Shown here piece after piece: positions 34,125 through 45,099 of a DNA stretch of 64,000 nucleotides (positions are counted from its first letter, which is position 1; every line of letters begins with the position of its first letter). Made by a program: the position numbers and the translations under genes. The notes below the pieces were generated by a model, which saw only the letters and a list, made by a program, of their open reading frames with translations, had not been told where the DNA came from and did not search any database. The stretch spans positions 13,234,480 to 13,298,479 of the forward strand of contig OY759218.1 of assembly GCA_963662175.1 (NCBI GenBank), in the 5' to 3' direction. The stretch is from Aradus depressus. Its lineage: Eukaryota > Arthropoda > Insecta > Hemiptera > Aradidae.

Positions 34125-35421
34125 GTCTAGTACACACTGGTAGACCGGGTCTCGCGATTTTGGTCTCAGAGAACGGGTCTAGCAAATGTCTATAGACCGT
34201 TTCGAGAACATTTCGGATGGTAGACCTGAGACCATCGCTATACAACGTTGCGTAACATTGCATAGTGTAGACGCTTGTGATGCCGTAGACCAAGTGTAGC
34301 TTGTCTCCTCATTCATGGTTTCAATTTTTCCTTGGGAAAATGTGGTCCAATGACAAAGTTTTGCGTTTGATTGAAGACTATCAAATGTATCTTTGTTTGT
34401 GGGACATTATTAGTCCAAAATATAAAAATCGGTCAAAGAGAGGCTGTGGAGACTACAACTGTATATAAGTCAGCTGTTAATAATATATAAAAAGAGTTTA
34501 GTTGTTGTGATTTTACAAAGTTTAATAAAAACCTTTAACTATAAACTAAATGATCGGGTGAAAAAGGGATTGGAGTCACCGTACGGGGGCCCTTCCCTTG
34601 TAAAAGATCATTGTAAAAATATTTTAAAGTCATAATCAAGGGTAGAGAAGTCAGTATCTCTCTATTGATAGGCCGAAGCCAGCTTATTTGCTTTCTGAAG
34701 AAATCATCCCTCAACCACCACTTGAAAGCACCTTAGATAATGATGATCAACCTACGACCCACCAACCTGCTGCTCCGCCACTTCCAAAAGTGCACAACTG
34801 AACTTCACGACGAGTTTTCCATCACCAAGAAAAGTGATAGTGCCTAAGTCAATTACTCATAGAAGTTAGATTCAACTTCTTGTGTTCTTTTATTGTGATG
34901 TTCTTAGTTCTGTCTCACACATCGTGTACAACTTTCCTTGTATATCGTGATTCAGTCACTGTAAGGGGAGTACTGTGGAGACAATAACCTGTATATAAGT
35001 CAGCTGTTAATAATATGTAAAAAGAGTCAGTTGTTGTTGTGGTTGTACAAAGTTTAATAAAAACCTTTAACTTTATCAAATTCATTATAAGCAAGTTAAT
35101 TTAGTTTATATTTAATTAAGTTGATTAATTAAGAGCTGACTAAAAAGCACGAAGTGTTCGTGGCTGACGTTGAGAAAAGAATTCACAACTTGAAAATTTA
35201 TTTTAATCGGGAGCATAATAATGTAAGAAATAAAAACAGAGGTGGCTCTCCTTTCATATCTCATTGGTTTGCTGATCTAATACTGTCTCAAGACATGCAT
35301 ACAGGTGTTGGTTTGCTGATCTAATACTGTCTCAAGACATGCATACAGGTGTGTATTCTAGACCATGTCTATAGACTTGTCACTAGTTGTTGTCTATAGA
35401 CCCTACCAGTGTGTACTAGGC
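34123..35421. mobile_element. DNA transposon with CTAGTACACACTGGTAG termini, hosting an LTR element
   Basis: The left end 'agtctagtacacactggtag' and the right end 'ctaccagtgtgtactaggct' are reverse complements. No transposase is visible. The interior contains an LTR-element remnant (34,445-35,075) and a 44-bp perfect tandem duplication (35,266-35,352). Confidence 0.65.
34445..35075 (+). mobile_element. Miniature LTR retrotransposon remnant
   Basis: Two direct repeats of about 100 bp start TGTGGAGAC (34,445 and 34,974) and end near 'acctttaact'. The second is immediately preceded by a purine-rich AAGGGGAGTAC, as expected of a polypurine tract before a 3' LTR. Only about 430 bp separate the repeats, with a broken frame (PAYLLSEEIIPQPPLEST). 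The size is TRIM-like, or it is an internally deleted element. Confidence 0.6.
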
Positions 35422-35639
35422 TTAAGTTGGTACATATTTAGTGAAGAGACTCAACAGTTCACTGCTTCTTCACATCCGGAATCCCTCAGTTATTCACCTT
35501 TTCCAGTATTTCCCCTCACAATTTCACCACCGCACTTTCGGCTTCTGATATTTGTACTTTTTGAACCCAACTCATCCGGTGTTTGGAAATACTGGGTTCT
35601 CATTCTGATCAGAACCAGGATTCGCGGAAGCGGAAAAAA

Positions 35640-35762
35640 TGATGATTGGGAAGTCCATGAATAAGACACTTTTTGATTTTCAGTCAAATTGGTCGATTGG
35701 TTTAACATGTTAATGAATTCGCTCTGGGGAAGTACATTGTCGGTGATACACCGGCGATTTTT
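35640..35762 (-). repeat. Family A end fragment
   Basis: 'attttcagtcaaattggtcg' and 'gtacattgtcggtgatacac' are family A body and end. Confidence 0.5.
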
Positions 35763-35926
35763 TTTTTTGCAGATGCCATGACGGTGCGTTCCTTTCTAGT
35801 TCGGTCTGAAGCTGAGTGGATGTCTCTGGTGGGAAGCTCAAATGGTGGGCTATTGATTTTCAAAAAAGGGGTAGGCTGAACAGCTGATTGGAAGCTATAC
35901 GGTGACTCAGAGCACAGGCCCTTGGT

Positions 35927-36108
35927 CGCATTTCCAGTTGCTTTACCTCCACAGCCTAGCTGTATCTAGGCATTTTCAGTCGCTTTACTTGCACATCCTA
36001 GCTATATCTAGGCATTTTCCAGTTGCTTTACTTCTCAGCCTAGCTGTATCTCGGCATTTCAATTCTCTTTATTTCCCTTGCCCAGCTGTTTCTAGACATT
36101 TCTAGTCA
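35927..36108 (+). repeat. Tandem repeat, about 47 bp x 4
   Basis: 'gctttac' ... 'cctagctgtatctaggcatt' recurs four times with drift. It generates a repeated open frame (FQLLYLHSLAVSRH-like) that I regard as a by-product. Confidence 0.7.
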
Positions 36109-36169
36109 AAGGGAAAATAGGAGTGACTTAACACAAACATTCTTAATAACTATCATTGTAATGAATGTA

Positions 36170-36935
36170 TTAAAAGACCCCACTCAAAAACCCCAATAGT
36201 TCGCGATGAAGAATGTATCGCCATGAAATTTTATATTTAAATTCAAAACCTTGTAAAGACGGCACCTCTTGATTTATTGCCAAATTGGCCAAAGGGGAGG
36301 GGGGAACATACATTTAAATACCCCAATTACTGCCGATGTAATGAATGTAACGACACAAAATTTAGTATGAGGATTCAGAAGCCAATATGCAAGTCCAATA
36401 TTAAGTTTTAGCCCAAACAGTCAATTAGCTTTGGAGGGAGAGCGGAAACATAATTGATTAGTTCTTGCTAGGGTAGTACGTAGCCGGTAATTCACCGACG
36501 ACTTTTTTTGATATATTTTTGGCTCTGTTGATGAGTTTTCGACCACCAAATTGTTTGGTATTGTCATTTAAATAATTATTTTCACAAAGAATTAAGAATG
36601 TCGAAACCTGAGTCCGGCGCAACATACATTTATTTTTCGAAATGCCTTAAGAATATTTCTATTCTTTTCCAATGCGACGATGTTTGTTTACTTCCCCAGC
36701 TCTAGGAAGTATTGGGGAAGTTTTTAACAGATTTTCATGTTCTCCAATCTCCTGATTCCAAATATGAAAAAAATAATGTGTGTGTGTCTGTATATATACT
36801 ATAACTCCCGATAGAATGATTGTATCAACACGCAATTTTATATGGGAATCCAGAACCCTCTAACGACGACACCTATTGAGTTTCAGCCAAATCGACTAAA
36901 GGGAAGGGGGGGATTAGGGGAAGAAGAAAGGACAT
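36170..36935 (-). repeat. Family A repeat copies
   Basis: Two inverted copies: one ends 'cgtagccggtaattcaccga' at about 36,499, the other starts at the palindromic end near 36,693. Unassigned sequence lies between, at 36,510-36,690. Confidence 0.5.
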
Positions 36936-37253
36936 ACTGTGAAAATTTATAAATGGAACAATTATTTTTTAAGTATTGTCTATTCCACAAAAAAATGTAT
37001 ATGTATACTACCGGTTTCTGCATTACACCATCCTCAGGTTTAGTTATAAACTAGATCTGCTAATGCGAAACATTCTTATATATCAGGTAAGGAAGGGGAT
37101 TCAAGCATCTCACATTTAAATTATTTTATGTTGTTAGAATTTAATAATTTTATGTTTAATTTTAGTTTTACCGCTGTGTTATTGAAAAGGAGTACAGCCA
37201 TGGGGACTTCCTTATTGAAATTCTTCATCCTTGATTCTCTCCTTCCTTACCTG

Positions 37254-37861
37254 GTATACACGGAGAAAACTATATTCTTGCGGCAAGAAGATATCTTCTT
37301 ACAGAATTAAATTAAAAAACATTCCACACACTTTGTATAGCTTGGGGAGTAAAACTCTATTCTCATCGAGAGAATCCACCTAGTGGTGTCTACTATTCCC
37401 TATCACCTGGTGGTGTCTACTATTCCCTATCACCTGGTGGTGTCTACTATTTCCTATCACCGACTGGTGTCTACTACTATTCCCTATCACCGACTGGTGT
37501 CTACTACTATTCCCTATCACCGACTGGTGTCTATTATATCCTATCACCGATTGGTGTCTACTATTATTCCCTATCACCTAGTGGTGCCTACTACTATTCC
37601 CTATCACCGACTGGTGTCTATTATACCCTATCACCGATTGGTGTCTACTACTATTCCCTATCACCTAGTGGTGTCTACAACTATTCCCTATCACTTGGTG
37701 GTGTCTACTACTATTCCCTATCACCGAGACAAAAGACTTTTTTTGTCGAAGAAGAAATTTGCTTTGTCGTAAGAACATTTTTTCTTGCCACAAGAATATT
37801 ATTCTTGCCACAAGAATATTATGCTTGCCCCAAGAATATATTTTTCTCCGTGTGTAAGAAT
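37254..37861. mobile_element. TIR element (TA...ACACGGAGAAAA ends) containing a minisatellite
   Basis: The left end TATACACGGAGAAAA and right end TTTTCTCCGTGTGTA are complementary at 14 of 15 positions and bounded by TA. 'attcttgcggcaagaa' and repeated 'ttcttgccacaagaatatta' blocks lie just inside. It may be a Tc1/mariner-type MITE. Confidence 0.55.
37381..37726. repeat. Minisatellite, 27-30 bp unit, about 12 copies
   Basis: The unit is 'ctggtggtgtctactattcc' followed by 'ctatcac', with length variants from an extra 'act' or 'ttat' (27, 30 bp). Because most units are multiples of three, both strands read as repetitive open frames. These are not genes. Confidence 0.85.
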
Positions 37862-38079
37862 GTTTCGCACAAAGCAGACTTAGTTTATAACTAACTGACG
37901 ATAGTGTGATGCAGAAACTGGTAGTATAAGATCGTATATCGTACGTATAAGTTATTTTGTGGAATAGACAATACCTAAAAAATACATTTTTTAAATTTAT
38001 TTTTCATATACGTTTTCACAGTATCTCCGCGTTTCTTAGGTTAGAAGTTATTAAGCAACAGGTTGATTATATAAAAAAA

Positions 38080-38470
38080 GTTGTCGGTGAATCATCGGCA
38101 ATGTACTTCCCCAGAACGAATTAATTCATAAACTTTCGGTTCCCCTTCAAAATTAATCGACCGTTTTCGCTAATATTCAATTGTTAACTTATATAAGGGA
38201 TCCTAAATTCTCATACTAAATTTTGTGCCGATACATTTATTACATGAGCAGTTAATAGGGTTTTTGAATTGAGCCCCTTCCCCCTCCCCCCCCCCCCCCC
38301 CCCCCCTATCCTTTGGCCGATATTGCTGAAATTTGACAGTTTATATCCTCATTGGGTTTTGACTTCAAATATGAAATTTGATGTCGATACATTCATTATG
38401 TCGGCAGTTATTAGAGATTTTATGATAAGCCTCTCACTCTTTGGTCGATTTGGCTGAAAACCTTCCTTTT
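38080..38470 (+). repeat. Family A repeat with poly(C) tract
   Basis: It starts 'gtcggtgaatcatcggcaat'. A C-run of about 20 bases lies at 38,287-38,306. 38,470-39,100 is unassigned. Confidence 0.55.
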
Positions 38471-39109
38471 CGGCCTTAAAGGGCTTTTACTTTTTTTTTC
38501 ATTTATTCATACTTCAAGTTTGTGGTAAATTTTTGCACACAATTGCTCCTGTCTTTTTCAAAATTTCATTGAGGAACAGAAATTTGTTATAAGAATTTCA
38601 TTTAATGTTTCCAAAGGTTGAAACCCTGAAAAATAACGTTGAAAAACAATAAATGGATGAAATGTATAGGCTCTGTTTAGCCACAATATTTGTATATAAG
38701 TCTAAATTTACCCCAGGCATTTGTTGGTCTGCCCTAGACTTCTAGTCTAAAACAACCTCTTCCTTGTTGTAAAATAGGTTGATTTCTTTCAAATTTGGTA
38801 TTACTCCTGTGTAGCAGTGTTACTCAGGAAAATTGGTAACTTACTACTAACTAAAACTGGTAATTATTTCGAACAATGTGTGTTCTCGTATCAGACTATA
38901 GTAGAACAGAAAATAGAAATCAGAAATTTAATGAAATTTTGAAAGAGGGTTAAGCTTGCCCCGGACATTCTTTCACCGAGTATTAGAATTGAAACATTCG
39001 TAGCGCCTGTCCAGTATGTACCGTAGCGCCTGCCCAATATGTTCATTCTACGCCAAAACGATCACTATGTATTAATGAAAGAGGTTTAAACACACACATA
39101 GACAGAAAT

Positions 39110-39715
39110 TTTCACTTCCGCAGCTATAAGAAGTATTTGGAAAGCTATGAAATCGGTCAGAAATTCAATGCTGAGTTTTGAACGAAATTTCATGTTTTTC
39201 GACCTCCTGATTCCAAAAATAAAACCAAAATTTCTTTCTGTGTTTTTGTGAACACGATAACTCCCGATAGAATGAATGTATCGAAACGAAATTTCATAAG
39301 TATATCCAGAACCCTCTAAGGACGACACCTATTCGTTTTCAGACTAATCGGCCAATGTGAAGGGGGGCAAAGAAGGGAGGCTTAACATAAAAACTCTAAT
39401 AACTGCCGTTGTAATGAATGAATCGACATGAAATTTTATATTGAAATTCAAATCCCGATAAGGCTGGAACCTATTAATTGTCCGCGAAATTGATCGAAGG
39501 GAAGGGAGGGACCATAGAAGTGATCGACAAATACCCTAATAATTCCGAAGTAATGAATGTTTCGGCACAACATTTTTTATGAGAATTGAGGATTCAGAAG
39601 CCACTTTGTACGTCAAATATTGAGTTTTAATGCAAACGGTCGATTGGTTTTGGAGGGAGAGAGAAAACTTAAATGATTAATTCGTAATGGAGAAGTACAT
39701 TGCCTAGGCTTATAT
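39110..39715 (-). repeat. Family A repeat, near full length
   Basis: Inverted copy running from 'cgcagctataagaagtattt' to 'agaagtacattgcct'. It contains 'gataactcccgatagaatga' and 'ctaataactgccg'-type family phrases in the usual order. Confidence 0.6.
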
Positions 39716-40033
39716 CATGGCCTGTAGATACCTATATCTATAACTAGTATGTTCCTTTTGTTTTCTTTGTTTTAAAATGAATAAATAAAAAAAAAAAAAT
39801 GTGTGGAGAACCCGCTCCGCTCTGCTCTTTCTTATGTGGCCGGTCCTTAAGGTGGAAGTTCGTTGCTCTATCGATCTTTCTCAGTCGATTAAGGTTCATC
39901 GGTGAAACTGAACTCACTCAATATTCTACTATATCGTCTTAAACAAGTGAAGGACAGACCACTTTTTTTCGAAGTAATTTAGTTACGAAGACACCTTTCA
40001 TTTGTTCGAGTAATAATGCTGATTAAGGAGGGC

Positions 40034-40790
40034 CGAATTGTTGGCTCATTTTAAGATGGCAGATGCCTTCCCTTCAGTGCGGGTAATATGCCATTACATC
40101 TGTGTTAGGTTAGGTTTTATGACTCATGCCCGGGCTTTAACAACGAGGTCATATCGCCTACTACCAGTGCGCTCTTTCGTCACTTTGGTGGACATGAGCC
40201 CGACTCTACTGTGGGAGTCCTAAATTTTGCCTACCCTAAATTTTTATTCACCTAGGGCAGGGGTCTTTAACGAGTACCTGACATCGTACAGACTCGGGAC
40301 CATCGCTTAACGTCCCATCCGAAGGACGGCGTGCTTAAGTTTATTTTACCTCCCAGATAAAATAAACTAAGGGCCTCGGCCGGGTTTTGAACCCACAACC
40401 TTTAGCTCAGAAGGCAAGATCGCATACCACTGAGCTATACATCTGTGTTAATCCACCAGTTGTACAGATAGGGGCAACTGTGATAAGGGGGAGAGTGGGG
40501 GTAAGGATGAGAGGAATCTGAGGAGGGAAAGAGGGCCGAATTGTGGGCTTATTTTAAAACGGCAGATGCCTTCCCTTCACTGCGGGCAGCATGCCGTTAA
40601 ATCTGTGTTAACCCGCCAGTTGTACAGATAGAGGTAACTGTGATAAGGGGGAGAGTGGGGGTAAGGATGAGAGGGATCTGAGGAGGGAAAGAGGGCCGAA
40701 TTGTTGGCTCATTTTAAGATGGCAGATGCCTTCCCTTCACTGCGGGTAATATGCCATTACATCTTTATAAACATGCCAGTTCCACAGACA
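40034..40790 (+). repeat. Tandem repeat, three copies, the first split by a SINE
   Basis: Units begin 'gggccgaattgttggctcat' (about 40,031, 40,529 and 40,691) and continue 'ggcagatgccttcccttcac', then 'ggataaggatgag'-like purine tracts. The intact period is about 162 bp. The first unit is interrupted by the SINE at 40,108-40,437. The third unit runs into other sequence after 'tgccattacatct'. Confidence 0.8.
40108..40437 (-). mobile_element. tRNA-derived SINE, full length, 13-bp target duplication
   Basis: TACATCTGTGTTA flanks it at 40,095-40,107 and 40,438-40,450. Within the 330 bp on the minus strand are a tRNA-like head with ATAGCTCAGTGGTATGCG and B-box GGTTCAAAACCCGG, the conserved 'acgccgtccttcggatggga' body, and a tail ending 'gagtcataaaacctaacc'. 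Because it interrupts a known tandem repeat, its borders are certain. It is the best reference copy here. Confidence 0.9.
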
Positions 40791-41179
40791 GGGAACAATT
40801 ATGGATTTTTCTTTCTTCCAATTTTGACGTTTGTTGGTATTGAAATTAATTCGGGATTCCGGGATTGCAAATCAGAGTATAATCCACTCCATTACGAAGG
40901 AACAACCTTTGAAAGAATACGTTCACACCTGCCTTCATGTACAAGCCCACATGAGAAGTCAGCGACATGTTCTAAACATTTAGGCAGAATAAACCCGCAT
41001 ATGGCAACCCGCATACAGCAGGCCCTGCGCACTTCCCTTCCTAAGGTCCCTCCCTTTCTTACTCCCCTTCCTCTCTTATCACTGCTGGCCCATGACTGTG
41101 GAACCCCTGGGAATATTACACATATGTATGTTGTGTACTACATGTTTTGTACCTAGTTATAGGTGTGGGAATATTTTTA

Positions 41180-41740
41180 CTTTCCCATCTTCACGAAGTA
41201 TATGAGAAGTTAACTAATCGGTCAGGAATTCGAAGTTTTGTTTTCATCAGACTTTCATTTTTTCGGACCACCTGATTCCAAAAATGAAAACAAAATGTCT
41301 TGTTGTGTCTGAGGACATGATAACTCCCGATAAAATGAATACATCGTCAGGAAATATGTGTATCCACTACCTAATAAGGACGACACCTATTGATTTTCAG
41401 CTAAATCGGTCAAAAGGGGTGGGACTTAACAAAAAAAATTTCCAATAACTGCCGATGTAATGAATGTACACCCAACTCGACAACTCCCGATAGAATGAAT
41501 ATATTGACATGAAATTTTATATGTGTATCCAGAATCCTATAAGGACGTCATCATTAATTTTCAGTGGAATCAGCCGAAGAGGAGATGGGATCAGTTGGGC
41601 TCAACTCAAAAATCTTAATAACTGCAGATGTAATGAATGTATCGACACTAAATGGCTTTGGTGGGAGAGCAAAAATATAATTGATTCATTATTGCTGGGG
41701 AAGTACATAGCCGGTGATTTCACCGACAAATTTTTTTTGT
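41180..41740 (-). repeat. Family A repeat copies
   Basis: The palindromic end is degraded near 41,190. The opposite end 'acatagccggtgatttcacc' is near 41,705. Two partial copies appear to be joined near 41,470. 40,790-41,180 is unassigned; its long frame on the + strand has no domain. Confidence 0.55.
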
Positions 41741-41966
41741 TATCTCGCTTAATATTGAACTTAGCTGAAAGATGAAAGAAGCAATATTGTTCAACTTTTT
41801 ATTGCCTACAACTTTTAATGGAGCAACTTTTTGATAGATTGAATATTTACTGTACACTCAGAGATCCTTTGATATCGTGTGGAAAACTTGTTAACTTCTC
41901 GTTGCACTATCCTTACCAAGGCTGTCTCAGCTAAATTATTCCCAATCTATTGATTGGCCCTGTATT

Positions 41967-42048
41967 TGATTTAATGTTCTAATCAATAAAAATGCCTTAC
42001 CTCACTTCTTAGTAGCCGCACTCTAAAAAATCACATCCTTGACTTGAC

Positions 42049-42124
<76 letters not shown>

Positions 42125-42330
42125 TATACGATATATATATATATTTTAAACATTAGTCAAGATAACACAAAGTTCATGATTTTTTTATTTAAATTAATAA
42201 CAGCCATTTTTTGAAAGTGAAAAAAAGAAAAATTGTATGATGTAATTCAAGTCAATGATGTGATTTTTTAGCGTGCGGCTACTAAGAAGTGAGGTAAGGC
42301 ATTTTTATTGATTAGAACATTAAACCAATA
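41967..42330. mobile_element. Foldback/MITE with (AT)n core
   Basis: Arms 41,967-42,053 and 42,240-42,330 are reverse complements: 'cctcacttcttagtagccgc' faces 'gcggctactaagaagtgagg'. The centre contains an (AT)n microsatellite (42,055-42,122). Confidence 0.75.
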
Positions 42331-42387
42331 TATATATATATATATATATATATGATATCAGGTGGCTAAAAAGATTTATAAATAAAA

Positions 42388-43152
42388 AGTCGTCGCTAAA
42401 TCACCGGCAATGTTCTTCCCCAGCACGAATTAATCAACAATGTTTTCGCTCTTTCTCCAAAACCAATCGACCATTTGTGCTAAGAATCAATAGTTGACTT
42501 ACATAGTGACTTCTAAATCCACATATTAATTTTGTGTAAGACTTAATATAAAAACTCTAATAACTGCAGTGAGAGTGAATATTTCGATACGAAATTGTAT
42601 ATTTGTAACCAAAACCCCATAAGGACAACACCTATCTATTTTCAGCTATATCGGCTGAAGGGAAGGGGGATCAGAGGATGGGTCGACTCAAAAACCCTAA
42701 TAACTGCCGATGTAATCAATATATTGACAAAATTAAGTATGAGGATTCAAAAGCCCTTATGTAAGTCTTTGGGGTTTTTGAATTGAGCCCTACTTCCCGA
42801 TTCAGCTGAAAATTAACAGTTGTCGCCTTCTTGGCGTTTTGAATTCCCACATGAAATGTCGTGTCAATACATTCATTACAACGGCTGTTATTAGAGTTTT
42901 TGTGTTAAGCCTTTTCCTTAATCCCCCCTCTTCCCTTTGGCTTATTTAGCTGAAAATCAATAAGTGTCGTCCTTACGGGGTACACATATAAAATTTCGTG
43001 TGGATTCATTCATTCTATCGGAAGTTATTGTGTCATACAGAATTTTTTTTTAAATTTATGAAATCAGGAGATTGGAATGCATGAAATTCTGTTGAAAACT
43101 CAGCATCAAATGTTTGACCGATTACATAACTTCCCCTATACTTCCTATAGCA
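42388..43152 (+). repeat. Family A repeat copies
   Basis: It starts 'gtcgctaaatcaccggcaat' and ends 'acttcccctatacttcctat'. It includes an internal inverted or joined piece near 42,540. 43,155-43,570 is unassigned AT-rich sequence. Confidence 0.55.
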
Positions 43153-43716
43153 AAACAATACTTGAGTAAAAATTAATTAAATAAATATCTAACTAATAAT
43201 GATTCTCAGTAAAAATAATGATGATGATGAAAGTTAATGGAGTTATTTTATAGCAATAGTGAAAGTACCCGTACACCATATTATTTACTTGAAGTTAGTT
43301 CTTTATTTGAATTCAATTTTAGTAAATCTTAAAATTCAATTTTCAAAATTCGATTCAATTTTAGTATAATTCATGCAATCATAGAGGACTCAAATTGGGA
43401 CAATATGTCAAAATTGAGCTAATTCCTTTGATGTTTGAGCCGAAAACAGCCCATGGATAACTTCCAACCCCAATGCCGATCGTCCATCCACCATTTGACA
43501 AGTGTTCTTGGTCCAAGTGTTGGGCCAATGTGTGAAGCCACTCCGACTTTTTATAAAATACAACAGAGGCCACGACACTAATCGTCGGGGAATAAAGGGC
43601 CTAATAATTTTATTAACAAATAAAAATATATAATAAAATTAAATATGTTGCTGTGGTAGGCTAGGAGCGACCGCTGCCGACCATCTGCGAAGGTCAGCGG
43701 TCACTCCCAGTTCACC

Positions 43717-44275
43717 TTAATTTCTTGGCGCGCCGAGAGAGCTCGGGATAAATGTAGTGCGTTCGCTTGTTGTAGTTCGTTGGGGCGCCGGGGACGACTG
43801 CAGGTCTCCCCGACGAAGGGTCGTAATGCTTGCTTCTTTCTCCGCCAGGAGGCGGCAGATCGGCTGAACGTCGGTTAGCCGGTTTCCGTCGCCAGCTGCC
43901 GTAGGTCGAGTCCCAGATACGATCCTGTCCCGCGTATCAACTCCAGCGTAGGCTCGTCGTACAGCGGACATTCGAGGACCACGAGCTCCGCAGTCTCGAC
44001 TCCGCCGCACAAACAGTTCGTGTTCTTCCTCTTAAAGAAGAATAGCTTGGAGTTGAAATAACCGTGACCTGATAGTATCTGGGACATCCAGTGGTCAGGC
44101 AGTATCCAAGTAGAGTCCAGACGTACCCGGATTTCCGAAAAATATGCATAGGTCGTTCGGCCATCCGATGATCGTGACCACCTCTGTTGCCATTTCTCCA
44201 CTATCCATTCCTGGACTATGTCCTTGCAACGCTCTGGTCTGGACTGTCCGCACATCCTCCAGGGCTAGACATAAG
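43717..44275 (-). pseudogene. R1-like LINE C-terminal fragment (RNase H end and zinc knuckle)
   Basis: On the minus strand the frame 44,255-43,875 reads WQQRWSRSSDGRTTYAYF, then MSQILSGHGYFNSKL and CLCGGVETAELVVLECPLYD. This is the arrangement seen at the C terminus of R1/TRAS-clade LINE proteins: W...RW, Q-x-LTGHG-x-F, C-x-CG...C. The knuckle His is not evident (ELVVLEC). The frame closes early at 43,875 and similar sequence continues in another frame to 43,717, so it is frameshifted. It is 5'-truncated near 44,275. GC content is far higher than its surroundings. Confidence 0.7.
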
Positions 44276-44466
44276 GGCTCATCTATATCTTTTTTATGGA
44301 ATCTAGAGGTCGGAAAACATGAAATTCTGTTGATAACTCGGCTAACTTTCCCTTACTTCTCCCACAGAGCTACACCATCATATCTTTCTAACAACTCACC
44401 ATATACCACCAGATCTTTTTTTCGTTGACTGAACACATTTATTTTAAATACTCCCTTTGTTTCCAG

Positions 44467-44608
44467 GATCATCCATGAGAGTGGTTTCACGCCAGAAGAC
44501 TTCAAACAGTACCGTCCGGTCGTCTACAGCAACACAATCCAGTCATTGGTGGCCATTCTTCGTGCAATGCCCAATCTCGGGATATCCTTCACGAACAATG
44601 AACGAGAG
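44467..44608 (+). CDS. G protein alpha-o subunit, internal exon
   Basis: The exon is preceded by TTTGTTTCCAG and followed by GTAAGT, both canonical splice sites. After one leading G (completing a codon from the previous exon), 47 codons read [20 protein letters not shown], then [17 protein letters not shown] and [10 protein letters not shown]. This is the segment after the P-loop of Gi/o-family alpha subunits, part of the helical domain. The F-x-x-EDFKQY and NNERE wording fits the alpha-o type rather than alpha-i. The length, 142 bp, and both boundaries match the third coding exon of Gi/o genes as I recall it. I do not see the neighbouring exons (P-loop exon upstream, next helical-domain exon downstream), so introns are large or this is an isolated duplicate. 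There are no stops or frameshifts, so it is probably functional. Confidence 0.85.
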
Positions 44609-44769
44609 GTAAGTTGATACGTAACTCTATAGTCCATTCGCCGAACATGTCTTTGTTGTTGGAAAAATGAAACCTTTACTACACCTGTCTCTCCTCCAGT
44701 GATGTCATAGAAGCTACTTCTTACGAAGGCTGTATAGTGAGTCAGTTAAACTGGCATTTGCTTACTCTC

Positions 44770-45095
44770 CCCCCCCCCCCCCCCCCCCAGTCATACCAAG
44801 TATAGGGGAAGTTATGTAATCGGTCATATGACCTGATTCCAAAAATGAAAAATAAATACTGTGTGTTCGTGTAAATCAGCCGAAGGAAATGGGGGATCAG
44901 GGAAGGGGAACTCGATTCAAACCCCTAATGACTGCCGATATAATGAGAGTATCGTCACAAAATTTTGTATGCGGATTCAGAAGCCCATATATAAGTGAAC
45001 TATTGATTTTTAGCCCAAACGGTCGATTAGTTTTAGAGGGAGAGCGGAAACTTAATTTATTAACTCATGCTGAAGAAGTACATTGCCGGCAATTT
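44770..45095 (-). repeat. Family A repeat with poly(C) tract
   Basis: A C-run of about 20 bases at 44,770-44,789 runs into 'agtcataccaagtatagggg', then the family body to 'gtacattgccggc'. It lies in the intron downstream of the G-alpha-o exon. Confidence 0.55.
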
Positions 45096-45099
45096 TTTT

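Larger units (their letters stand above)
36960..38020. mobile_element. PLE-type inverted terminal pair enclosing other elements
   Basis: Left part (36,960-37,090) and right part (37,857-38,020) are reverse complements of the kind seen at the ends of the 11.6-14.6 kb PLE: 'attgtctattcc', 'taccggtttc' and 'ggtttagttataaac'. Degraded hammerhead cores lie at 37,008-37,037 (minus) and 37,895-37,922 (plus), pointing outwards. No RT is present. The interval between holds a TIR element and a minisatellite. Confidence 0.65.

Noticed and set aside
37383..37772. Plus-strand repetitive protein (VSTTIPYHLV units)
   Set aside because: Minisatellite inside a TIR element. The opposite strand is equally open and there is no start context.
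40701..41156. 151-residue plus-strand protein
   Set aside because: Its first third is the tandem repeat unit and the rest shows no domain, splice signal or codon pattern supporting a gene.
42055..42122. Regulatory or origin-like AT element
   Set aside because: Plain (AT)n microsatellite in the loop of a foldback MITE.
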